Below, piece after piece: positions 28,796 to 39,719 of a DNA stretch of 64,000 bases. The translations under genes were made by a program, and so were the position numbers. Source of the DNA: Lepidonotus clava. Lineage: Eukaryota; Annelida; Polychaeta; Phyllodocida; Polynoidae. The stretch is from positions 2,965,596 through 3,029,595 of the forward strand of contig OW387139.1 in NCBI GenBank assembly GCA_936440205.1, in the 5' to 3' direction. A model generated the notes under the pieces. That model ran no database searches. It saw only the letters and a list, made by a program, of their open reading frames with translations, and was not told the origin of the DNA. Within the stretch, counting starts at the first letter, position 1, and the number at the start of each line of letters is the position of its first letter.

Positions 28796-29734
28796 GGTCA
28801 TCTGATGGTCATTAGTGGAGATGGGACATGTATCTGCAAAACAGAATACGATCTTATTTTTCTAAGACCATACAGGAGGTCTGACAAAATGAGTTATATA
28901 CAATCACTTGTCTAGTTGTTATAACCTTTAACCTCTCTGTTCACCAAGTGGCAGTCCAGTGGGCATAATCTCTTACCATAACATTGTACGCTTTGACAGT
29001 TACTAGTCAGATATTGATATACACCGTGAGTCGACGAGCGCACAAGGCCGGCTCGTGGAGAAACCACCCGGTATATGCTGCTATCAAAATAACATACAAT
29101 GCAGCAAGGTATAGCAGGCTGAATACGTCCTGAAGGTGGTTGATTTACCACAGAATAAACAGCAATCACCTTTAAGTAATGACAATATTTTCAGTTTTAG
29201 GTTGCTGCTAAAAGCTTTATGTATGGTTTTGCGGACTATATTGCGTTGAATGTGTTTTCATTCAACACAACTTTACTTGGGACGATCAGATTGTTACATA
29301 TTCCTCCTGAAATAGACATCAGCATCATAGCATTTGTTCACAAAGTATTTTTTAAAAATCTTATGATTTATTGAACTATCCTTGAAACCTATGAGTAATC
29401 CACTATGCGGCCTTGGGCCAATTCTGAACCAATTTCAGTGTGTTGAATTACTGTGGTTATTCTTATACCTACCTGCTATGGGGCCTTCCATTTAGCACGT
29501 ACGCACATTTTCAGAAAATCTCAGAACCCCCCACCCCCCTTGATGCGTACATACTTAATCGAAAGCCCCTATCAGAAAAAGGAATTGTTAATCTCAAAAT
29601 GTAATTCCAAGTAAAGACAATTATGTTTATCTTTGACGTACTTGCTTTGCAGGCATACACACCTACATACATAACTCCGCAAACTCCATACATACATGGA
29701 TATACACAATCATCCATCCTTCCATACATACTTG

Positions 29735-29737
<3 letters not shown>

Positions 29738-29771
<34 letters not shown>
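29738..29771. repeat. (TG)n microsatellite
   Basis: About 17 uninterrupted TG units, flanked by imperfect ACATAC/CATACA words on both sides. Confidence 0.95.
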
Positions 29772-30305
29772 ATTATATGTATATACAAATATATGCATAG
29801 ACTAGGCCTATACATAAATAAACAGCCACCAACATGATTATATAGATACATAGATATGGCTGCAACACTAACATACATACACACGCATACACATACACAC
29901 GTATGTATACATACACACAGACATACCTGCGCCTGGTTGTGGGCACGTACATGTAATATGTGACATGCCTATGGCAAATTAAGCTTCCATCCGAAATGAT
30001 GCTAAAAGCACAGTCTTTGAATGCAGCCAATATTCCAATCAGAATTTCTGTTCCAAACCCCAAGAGGTGCCTAGCATCAATAACAAATTAAATCTTAGAA
30101 ATTCACTTAACTTTCTGTGACAGAAATGTAACTGAAACAGAATATTAACTTCCAAGGACCATTTCTCTGAGATAAGTCACTGATTACTGGCGAGAACACG
30201 ACTTGGCAAAGAAGGTGCCGAGAACCAGCACTCAGAGTTCACTCTACTTCTGGTGAAGAGGGAATTCGCCTCTTAGCCCTCACATGTCCTTACTCCAGGC
30301 GTCTT

Positions 30306-30600
30306 AAAGGCCGTATTAGGACTATATTACACTATGCGGTATTTGCTTGCAGTACCATGAAATGACACAAGCAAACTGACGGATACCTCTTTGTGGTAGG
30401 GTAGCGCAAGTTGGAATATAGGAAATACTTGCAGTATTTCATTGCAGTAGGTCCTACCGTGAATGGTTTTATATTGGTTGACTATGGATTGCTTGCAGTA
30501 GGGGATGCCAACATGTTGGTATCTGAAATGAAAACTACTTCCAGTCGCTTAAAGAAGGTACTGCAAATTCTACCTACCGCATAGGGGAATATGGCCTTTA
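30306..30600. mobile_element. MITE with AAAGGCC termini
   Basis: Starts AAAGGCCGTATTAGGACTAT, with ACACTATGCGGTA further in; ends TACCGCATAGGGGAATATGGCCTTT. Inverted termini match over about 25 bp. The interior repeats CTTGCAGTA in both orientations. No coding. Confidence 0.7.
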
Positions 30601-30785
30601 CCCTAAATGACATGAACTGCAATATGACGATGTCACAGAGAAACGGTACATATTAGCGTGAAAAGATGTTCTTACACAGGTGTAAAATACTCCAAAATAA
30701 TTCAAAATTTGAGATAATTATGTCACTCCTGCATGCGAAGTTTCTCTCATATCAACAACGTCTTGTATTGAATAGGGCCACTAAA
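30601..30785. mobile_element. MITE, TACACTACACGA family, copy 1 (left end missing)
   Basis: The interior (GACATGAACTGCAATATGAC, CACAGAGAAA, CACATATTAG-like, TTACACAGGTGTAAA.CACTCC) is collinear with 60311-60530 and 44689-44835. It abuts the MITE at 30306-30600 directly, so its left terminus seems to have been replaced by that insertion. Confidence 0.6.
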
Positions 30786-31296
30786 ACCACCTTTTTAAGT
30801 CGCAGTAAAGGCCCGTCTTTAAGTATAAGACGTTCTGAGTGGGAGAGAGGCCTATAGAAGCAACCCCCTCCACCCCACAGGGCCACATTACTGGTTAATA
30901 ATTACCCATTAGGGGATAGGCTTTGGGGCTGTTATTGCAGCAGTCACTGTAGCGTTGAGGAGGGCAGTGTTACTCTCAAGTGGATTATAACACCTAATGT
31001 GCGATATGATTTATGGTGAGTCAGTCTTTGTGGGTAAAAGGGGCTTTGGGTTTTGGCCTGGGAAGCTCACAACCGGCGTTGGCATTCTTCAAAATCTGCA
31101 GGCTAGTTATGAATGATTATTAAAGTTGCTTTGTAATATTTGACAATTTTCTTTTAGTAAAGATTAGTAGTTTGACATATGCCCTAAAAGTGAGTGTACT
31201 CAATGACCTCAGTGTATTTTTCTAACATTGGAATGTGGGTAATTATATTCTGGTCCAATGGCCCAATGGCCCATCCAATGGCACAGAATTAAACAT

Positions 31297-34200
31297 GTAC
31301 CGTACTGGTATAGTCTGACTAACCCACCTATCTGTGGGCCCCGTCCCCTGTACGTCCTGTGTGTACTGTACTGGTATAGTCTGACTAACCCACCTTCCTG
31401 TGGTCCCGTCCCCTGTACGTCCTGTGTGTACCGTGCTGGTATAGTCTGACTAACCCACCTTTCTGTGGACCCCGTCCCCTGTACGTCCTGTGTGTACCGT
31501 GCTGGTATAGTCTGACTAACCCACCTATCTGTGGGCCCCTTCCCCTGTACGTCCTGTGTGTACCGTGCTGGTATAGTCTGTCTAACCCACCTTTCTATGA
31601 GCCCCGTCCCCTGTATGTCCTGTGTGTACCGTGCTGGTATAGTCTGACTAACCCACCTTTCTGCGGGCCCCGTCCACTGTACGTCCTGTGTGTACCGTGC
31701 TGATATAGTCTGACTAACCCACCTATCTGTGGGCCCCGTACCCTGTACGTCCTGTGTGTACCGTGCTGGTATAGTCTGACTAACCCACCTTTCTGTGGGC
31801 CCCGTCCCCTGTACGTCCTGTGTGTACCGTGCTGGTATAGTCTGATTAACCCACCTTTCTGTGGACCCCGTCCCCTGTACATCCTGTGCATACTGTACTG
31901 GTATAGTCTGACTTACCCACCTTTCTGTGGGTCCCATCCCCTGTAAGTCCTGTGTGTACCGTGCTGGTATAGTCTGACTAACCCACCTTTCTGTGGGCCC
32001 CGTCCCTGGTACGTCCTGTGTGTACCGTGCTGGTATAGTCTGACTAACCCACCTTTCTGTGGGCCCCGTCCCCTGTACATCCTGTGTGTACCGTGCTGGT
32101 ATAGTCTGACTAACCCACCTTTCTGTGGGCCCCGTCCCCTGTACATCCTGTGCATACTGTACTGGTATAGTCTGACTTACCCACCTTTCTGTGGGTCCCA
32201 TCCCCTGTAAGTCCTGTGTGTACCGTGCTGGTATATTCTGACTAACCCACCTTTCTGTGGGCCCCATCCCCTGTACGTCCTGTGTGTACCGTGCTGGTAT
32301 AGTATGACTAACCCACCTTTCTGTGGGCCCCTGTGTGTACCGTGCTGGTATAGTCTGTCTAACCCACCTTTCTGTGGGCCCTGTACGTCCTGTGTATACC
32401 GTGCTGGTATAGTCTGACTAACCCACCTTTCTGTGGGCCCCGTACCCTTACGTCCTGTGTGTACCGTGCTGGTATAGTCTGACTAACCCACCTTTCTGTG
32501 GGCCCCGTCCCCTCTACGTCCTGTATGTACCGTGCTGGTATAGTCTGACTAACCCACCTTTCTATGGGCCCCGTGCCCTGTACGTCCTGTGTGTACCGTG
32601 CTGGTATAGTCTGACTAACCCACCTTTCTGTGGGCCCCTGTGTGTACCGTGCTGGTATAGTCTGACTAACCCACCTTTCTGTGGGCCCTGTACGTCCAGT
32701 GTATACCGTGCTGGTATAGTCTGACTAACCCACCTTTCTGTGGGCCCCGTACCCTGTACGTCCTGTGTGTACCGTGCTGGTATAGTCTGACTAACCCACC
32801 TTTCTGTAGGCCCCGTCCCCTGTACGTCCTGTGTGTACCGTGCTGGTATAGTCTGACTAACCCACCTTTCTGTGGGCCCTGTCCCCTGTACATCCTGTGC
32901 ATACTGTACTGGTATAGTCTGACTTACCCACCTTTCTGTGGACCCCGTCCCCTGTACATCCTGTGCATACTGTACTGGTATAGTCTGACTAACCCATCTT
33001 TCTGTAGGCCCCGTCCCCTGTACGTCCTGTGTGTACCGTGCTGGTATAGTCTGACTAACCCACCTTTCTGTGGGCCCTGTCCCCTGTACATCCTGTGCAT
33101 ACTGTACTGGTATAGTCTGACTTACCCACCTTTCTGTGGACCCCGTCCCCTGTACATCCTGTGCATACTGTACTGGTATAGTCTGACTTACCCACCTTTC
33201 TGTGGGTCCCATCCCCTGTACGTCCTGTGTGTACCATGCTGGTATAGTCTGACTAACCCACCTTTCTGTGGGCCCCGTCCCCTGTACATCCTGTGTGTAC
33301 CATGCTGGTATAGTCTGACTAACCTACCTTTCTGTGGGCCCCGTCCCCTGTACATCCTGTGCATACTGTACTGGTATAGTCTGCATGACTTACCCACCTT
33401 TCTGTGGGCCCCATCCCCTGTACGTCCTGTGTGTACCGTGCTGGTATAGTCTGACTAACCCACCTTTCTGTGGGCCCCGTCCCCTGTACGTCCTATGTGT
33501 ACCGTGTTGGTATAGTCTGACTAACCCATCTTTCTGTAGGCCCCGTCCTCTGTACGTCCTGTGTGTACCGTGCTGGTATAGTCTGACTAACCCACCTTTC
33601 TGTGGGCCCTGTACGTCCTGTGTATACCATGCTGGTATAGTCTGACTAATCCACCTTTCTGCAGGCCCCGTCCCCTGTACGTCCTGTGTGTACCATACTG
33701 GTATAGTCTGACTAACCCACCTTTCTGTGGGCCCCGTCCCCTGTACGTCCTGTGTGTATTGTGCTGGTATAGTCTGACTAACCCACCTTTCTGTGGGCCC
33801 TGTACGTCCTGTGTATACCATGCTGGTATAGTCTGACTAACCCACCTTTCTGTGAACCCCGTCCCCTGTACATCCTCCGGTACTGTACTGGTATAGTCTG
33901 ACCAACCCACCTTCCTGTGGGCCCTGTACGTCCTGTGTGTATTATGCTGGTATAGTCTGACTAACCCACCTTTCTGTGGACCCCTGTACCCTGTACGTCC
34001 TGTGTGTACAGTACTGGTATAGTCTGACTAACCATCCTTTCTGTGGGCCCCGTCCCCTGTACATCCTGTGCATACTGTACTGGTATAGTCTGACTAACCC
34101 ATCTTTCTGTGGGTCCCGTCCCCTGTATGTCCTGTGTGTACCGTACTGGTATAGTCTGACTAACCCACCTTTCTGTGGGTCTCGTACCCTGTACGTCCTG

Positions 34201-35659
34201 TGTGTACCGTGCTGGTATAGTCTGACTATCCCACCTTTCTGTGGACACCGTCCTCTGTACGTCCAGAATGTACCGTGCTGGTATAGTCTGACTAACCCAC
34301 CTTTCTGTGGGTCTCGTCCCCTGTACGTCCTGTGTGTACCGTGCTGGTATAGTCTGACTAACCCACCTTTATGTGTGAACCGTGCTGGTATAATCTGACT
34401 AAGCCACCTTTCTGTAGGCCCCATCCCCTGTTCGTGCTGTGTGTACCATGCTGGAATAGTCTGACTAATCCACCTTTCTGTGAGCCCCGTCCCCTGTACG
34501 TCCTGTGTGTACCATGCTGGTATAATCTGACTAACCCACCTTTCTGTGGGCCCCGTCCCCTGTACGTCCTGTGTGTACCGTGCTGGTAAAGTATGACTAA
34601 CCCACCTTTCTGTGGGCCCTGTCCCCTGTATGTCCTGTATGTACCGTACTGGTATAGTCTGACTAACCCACCTTTCTGTGGGCCCCGTCCCCTGTACGTC
34701 CTATGTGTACCGTGCTGGTATAGTCTGACTAACCCACCTTTCTGTGGGCTCCGTCCCCTGTACGTCCTGTGTGTACCGTGCTGGTATAGTCTGACTAACC
34801 CCGTCCCCTGTACGTCCTGTGTGTACCGTGCTGGTATAGTCTGACTAACCCACCTTTCTGTGGGCCCTCTCCCCTGTACGTCCTGTATGTACCGTGCTGG
34901 TATAGTCTGACTAACCCACCTTTCTGTGGGCCCCGTCCCCTGTACGTCCTATGTGTACCGTGCTGGTATAGTCTGACTAACCCACCTTTCTGTGGGCTCC
35001 GTCCCCTGTACGTCCTGTGTGTACCGTGCTGGTATAGTCTGACTAACCCACCTTTCTGTGGGCCCCGTCCGCTGTACGTCCTGTGTGTACCGTGCTGGTA
35101 TAGTCTGACTAACCCACCTTTCTGTGGGCCCTGTCCCCTGTACGTCCTGTATGTACCGTGCTGGTATAGTCTGACTAACCCACCTTTCTGTGGGCCCCGT
35201 CCCCTGTACGTCCTGTGTGTACCGTGCTGGTATAGTCTGACTAACCCACCTTTCTGTGGGCCCCGTCCCCTGTACGTCCTGTGTGTACCGTGCTGGTATA
35301 GTCTGACTAACCCACCTTTCTGTGGGCCCCGTCCCCTGTACGTCCTGTGTGTACCGTGCTGGTATAGTCTGACTAACCCACCTTTCTGTGGGCCCCGTCC
35401 CCTGTACGTCCTGTGTGTACCGTGCTGATATAGTCTGACTAACCAACCTTTCTGTGCGCCCCGTCCCCTGTACGTCCTGTGTGTACCGTGCTAGTATAGT
35501 CTAACTAACCCACCTTTTTGTGGGACCCGTCCCCTGTACGTCCTGTGTGTACCGTGCAGGTATAGTCTGACTAACCCACCTTTCTGTGGGCCCCTGTACG
35601 TCCTGTGTGTACCGTGCTGGTATAGTCTGACTAACCCACCTTTCTGTAGGCCCCGTTCT
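31297..35659. repeat. 66-bp satellite array, about 66 copies
   Basis: The array is 4.36 kb of head-to-tail units reading GTACCGTGCTGGTATAGTCT, GACTAACCCACCTTTCTGTG and GGCCCCGTCCCCTGTACGTC then CTGTGT. Some units are shortened to about 57 or 42 bp by loss of the CCCCGTCC part. A variant unit (GTGCATACTGTACTGG) recurs at 31888 and about 263 bases later with the same neighbours, a four-unit higher-order repeat. The right part (34900-35450) is the most uniform. Because 66 is a multiple of 3, long open frames appear on both strands; they are by-products. The AT-rich word GGTATAGTCTGACTAA is the best conserved part. Confidence 0.97.
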
Positions 35660-35882
35660 GTATCATGTGTGTTCTGCATTCACCGAGCTTGTATATATCT
35701 GGCCTATGGGTACTTTCTGACAGCCAGTTCTGCTAGTTCCTTTGGCATGCTACACGCCGCATGTAATATTAACTTCAACAAGCAGCAGGGGACAGGAGAA
35801 GAGGGAGGGGGGATGATAGTGATGAATCGTAATTCTCTCTACCATGGATAACTGATCATGATATACAGTATTTTACACATCT

Positions 35883-36005
35883 ACAGGTTGATTTGGACTA
35901 AGTTTGTCAACAAAATCTTAGGAAAATCTATAGAGAATATACAAATATTTGCTGTATATCTATCTGTAATGAGTGATTTTTCAAACCAACTTAGAAAATG
36001 TCATT
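35883..36005. repeat. Dispersed repeat, copy 2 (first copy at 3991-4110)
   Basis: Collinear with 3991-4110 in the same orientation, including TTTTCAAACCAACT near its end. Diverged; no termini recognised. Confidence 0.5.
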
Positions 36006-36269
36006 TCTAAACCTCAAATGCCACATAAATGTCACACAACATATTTCCCAGCATTCACCTTGATATTGACTATAATTATAGTCTCAAAGTAAAATACCGG
36101 GAATGGGCTATCGGTAATGGAGAGAGTTTGTTCTTTAATGTATTTGGTTGTACATAAGTAGGGATTTCTTCATTCCCACAGATGAGAAATAAGGAGTAGA
36201 TACAGGATTTCGAAAAGGGTGTGTATGCTAAGTACTAAAACGCCACTCATGCGCATGTAACATTTTTCC

Positions 36270-36620
36270 CTGGGTGAAGCATTTATTCATTGCACAGCAT
36301 TTCCGTTTGCGAAAGGTAAGAAACGCAAGTTGCTAGCGTTTAGAATACAAACGTGTTGTTATCTGAACACAAGTAAACTTGTGTTTCCTAATTAGAAGTA
36401 ACGCAAGTGTCACTGAACGCATCGTGGAATATAGCCATTGCATAGAAATATGCTTGCATTCATACTTGCGTTCAGTATGAGTGCAACCAAATTCTATATT
36501 CCACTATGCGTTCCTAGAAATTGCTTGCATTTCCATGCGTTTCACATGAGTTTGTTTCAATAAACGGAAGTAAAATGCTAAGCGCAAGTACATGAACGCA
36601 TAGTGAAATATAATTTAAGT
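36270..36620. mobile_element. Foldback MITE-like element with ACTATGCGTTC words
   Basis: Repeated, mutually inverted words (GAACGCATCGTGGAATATAG, TATATTCCACTATGCGTTC, GAACGCATAGTGAAATATA; also AAACGCAAGT and ACTTGCGTT) make this stretch able to fold on itself in several registers. Boundaries are approximate. No coding. Confidence 0.5.
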
Positions 36621-37309
36621 CTCCCCCCTCCCCACCCTAGGAATCGCTCCTGTAAAATTACTTTGCTTATATACGAGCCCCCTCTTCCTCGCTTCAAAAC
36701 GTTAATTATTCCTCCATTACTGCATGGCAACGTTTAGTTTCAAAGTATGAAATAATTTGTCAAGGCAGTAGCACAAAAATCACATATCTACCCTATCATT
36801 TTCCCTGGCCAAAGTTGACTTTTTTGTACCGTTTTTCCTCCATGGTAAATAGTTTACTCTCCGTTGAGCAATCCTTCCTCTTTATACACTGCTAGATTTT
36901 CCCAGCCAGCCCCGCTCCCTCTATCCACACCCCCCCCTCCCCATCTTCACCTACCCCCTTCCCGGGGTATAGATCCCAGGGGAATGAACGTATTGGCTCT
37001 ACTTCCAGGTAAACTAAATTATTCCCTACATAAGTGAAACCACGCCAGATTCGCACCTGTCTGCCTGAGGTGCGGTGGTGGTGTGGGGAGGGAGCGAAGG
37101 GCAAGATTCAGATAAAAACTAAATCAATTTGCTAGGATTTGAATCAATGAATTCGTCCTTTGGTCGGGGAGGGGTGGGACTTCTTTGCCTCAAAATGGCT
37201 AATGTTTCGAAAAGTGAAGAACATAAGTGATTTCTCGGCCTCAAGTGGGTGAAATGAGTGAGAAGATTTCCCTCTGAGCGGATGTGAAATTGGCCGCTTC
37301 AATCTTTAT

Positions 37310-37845
37310 GTGTTACGAATGCAGAATGATGCTCTGCGGATCTGTTTAAATTATAGATTGGCAGACCGTCAGTCGACAGAATCAATACATCATGAATGCA
37401 AAATCATACGTCTGGAACAACTCAGTAGAATACAACTGTTAGTGTTACCATTAGTGTACAAATATAAGAACTTGACTGATGTTCGTCAAATCACTGGTGT
37501 TAATACAAGATCTCAGTCAAGATTTGTTTCTAAGTTGTCTAGATATCAATGTAAACTCTACAGATGTAGTTCATATTATATAGAAGTAAAACTTTGGGAG
37601 AAATTACCTGTACCAGTACAAAATACTGAGAATGTGTACATTTTGAAAACAGAGTTACAACGCAAGAATAAGACAAACAAATCTGCTTTAAATTCTAAGA
37701 TAGATGTATTTCTAAATGTATAATATATTATATTTGATTATATATTACTCAATTATCTATGCAAATGTCATGTATTGTCTGGAAGACCAAGGATTACCCT
37801 GAAGATAAGTTGATTAATAATAATTAAAAAGAAAAGAATTCAGAA
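37310..37845 (+). mobile_element. LINE 3' fragment (C-terminal part of a reverse transcriptase ORF)
   Basis: A 137-residue open stretch begins LRMQNDALRICLNYRLADRQ, the LQNxALRI motif that follows the RT domain in Jockey/CR1-like LINEs. It continues to SQSRFVSKLSRY and KLWEKLPVPVQNTENVYILK, the usual LWNxLPxxIxxxxxxxxFK end. An AT-rich 3'UTR follows to about 37845. Everything upstream of the thumb region is missing, the normal outcome of 5' truncation. It is a different family from the LINE at 39600-43275. Confidence 0.8.
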
Positions 37846-39599
37846 AAATATACTTGAGACTGTATATGTCTCAACTGGGGGGGTATAATGAGAGTCGACT
37901 CTATATGTATATACATATACATGTATACACTAATGCATAGAACACAAAGTATATCCCATGGCTGAACCGTTCTTGATCTTGTCCCATGTTTCGGCTCAAT
38001 CTAGCTGCACGGAATGACATACATGAGTGCATTGAGATATAATCAAAATCCATAATCTCCATGAAGAAGTTAACTCACTGGAAAGATATATAGTGAATGG
38101 TGTATAATATGTTGTCCTTTCATATATAATCCTATATCGTTACGTTACCCTACCTCTGAACCGCGATGAACTGTATAAACGGAGTTTACGTCTGATAGAT
38201 TTCCTAAAGCGTCTTAGGATCAAGTCAGCCTTGGGTTATAGAGGTGACTGGCAAAAGTCATTGAACATATATTAGTATTGTGTATCAGAGGTGGCTCTGG
38301 CTATGGAGGGGGGGGGGTCACCTGCTTCATTTGGGAAATGCATAATTATCAGTCCTTGATGAATTTCAATTGATGCCAAAAAGGTCATTGTAACTTTATG
38401 AAACGCAAAACTAACGTAGCAGTAGGGAGCGTTATTATGAAACGAGCAACATGATGTGGCCCGTTTCATAATTATGGTTATTTGTTAACATGTGAAGGTG
38501 ACAGCAGCTTCGCATATTAAGAAAGTTCCACATTACTCTGTAGCTTTACAGTGATATGGTACAACCATTGAAGATAGCCTCACTGATTAATACTTAGCAA
38601 TTATTATCAATAAGAATCCATTTAAATTATTTATTCCTTAGCCACACTATCTTAATCACCACATGGTGATCACCAAAAGGTGATCATGTGACCATGTTTG
38701 TATAAGGTCTAAACACTCACCTTCCACCCTACTTGTCAATTTGAATTCAAATTTGATTTCAAATTCATGGGAATCATCATGTTTTAAGAGTTGTTTCACA
38801 AACTAGTTCCGGTTAAAAGTCATGTAGTTTCGGTCCCCTTGCTCAGCAGAGTTGGGACCCCCATGGCCCATACCCACACTAAACTCATTACTGGCCTGGC
38901 TGAACGTGAATGGGTTCGTGTTGTTATTTGTATAGGAGTAATAAGCAGCACGTGAATAACCACTGAATGTATAGGCCTCCAATTAACTGAAGCCCATATC
39001 ACACTGTCCGATTTAACTCCCGATTTCTAAAATCGCGAGACGGAAAAAGAAGCATGCATAGCCTATTAGGCCATATATATATATATATATATATAATTAG
39101 CAAAGATTTTCAATCATTTTTCCAAAGTAATGTAAGATGCAGGAATTCTTGTAATATTGCGCACGAAAACTTGAAAATTATCACATTTCTTTCAGTATAT
39201 ATAGGTCAAAATCTCTTAGTAGAATATGGGCTTCAGTTTGACCAATTATATGACCGCCTTTTTCAAAGTAGAAGGGGGCGGGCGGCTTTTGGCAGAGCTC
39301 TTTTTATGTGATAATTTGAAGTTGGTTTATGTGTGTGCAATGTTGTGGACGAGTCTCTTTACGTGGATTCTTGAATAAAGAAATAGAACGCCAGATACTT
39401 AATTGTACTTGTACGCACATGACATCAAAAATATAATAATGGTTATTATATATGTGTTTTCTCTTGCCATTCGGAAATAAAATGAAATAAGTCAACGGAA
39501 TTGCCAGGTTGTTGAACATGAGGTGTATATCATACAAGTACTGAAAAAGTCCCTGGTGAACCTTCATGTACTAAAGGCTGCATACGGTGTGCCGATGAG
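37846..39599. other. Intergenic stretch, no gene seen
   Basis: AT-rich. It contains a short inverted repeat at about 38661-38692 (GGTGATCACC around AAAA), an AT dinucleotide run at 39073-39096 and nothing else recognised. Confidence 0.5.
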
Positions 39600-39719
39600 C
39601 CTGGCCATGTATTAAAATATCGAAATACGAAATACGAAATACGAAATACGAAATGGTTTATTTGACTAACATACAGGTACATTTATGTCAACACCAAGTA
39701 TAGGAATAGACTTTAATAA

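Larger units (their letters stand above)
28796..31296. other. Intergenic region upstream of the actin-like gene
   Basis: No exon is visible. Contents: a (TG)n microsatellite at 29738-29771 within a tract of CATACA/ACACA words (29650-29930), a MITE at 30306-30600 and a related MITE copy at 30601-30785. The rest is unremarkable AT-rich DNA. Confidence 0.55.
35660..37309. other. Region right of the satellite, no gene seen
   Basis: It contains the dispersed repeat copy at 35883-36005, a foldback element at about 36270-36620, and C-rich tracts around 36610-36660 and 36920-36965. No exon with flanking splice sites is recognised. Confidence 0.5.

Noticed and set aside
29511-30063. Several overlapping frames with HTHTHTHT and CVCVCVCV runs
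   Set aside because: Translation of the TG/CA microsatellite.
31209-35446. Long open frames (for example 352 residues at 31209-32267) of a 22-residue repeat with ERWVSQTIPARYTQDVQG
   Set aside because: Both strands are open because the satellite unit is 66 bp. Units of odd length interrupt the frames, and there is no splice or start context. Treated as satellite, not protein.
31297-35659. Regular repeat array resembling a CRISPR
   Set aside because: Units are contiguous with no unique spacers, and the context is eukaryotic.
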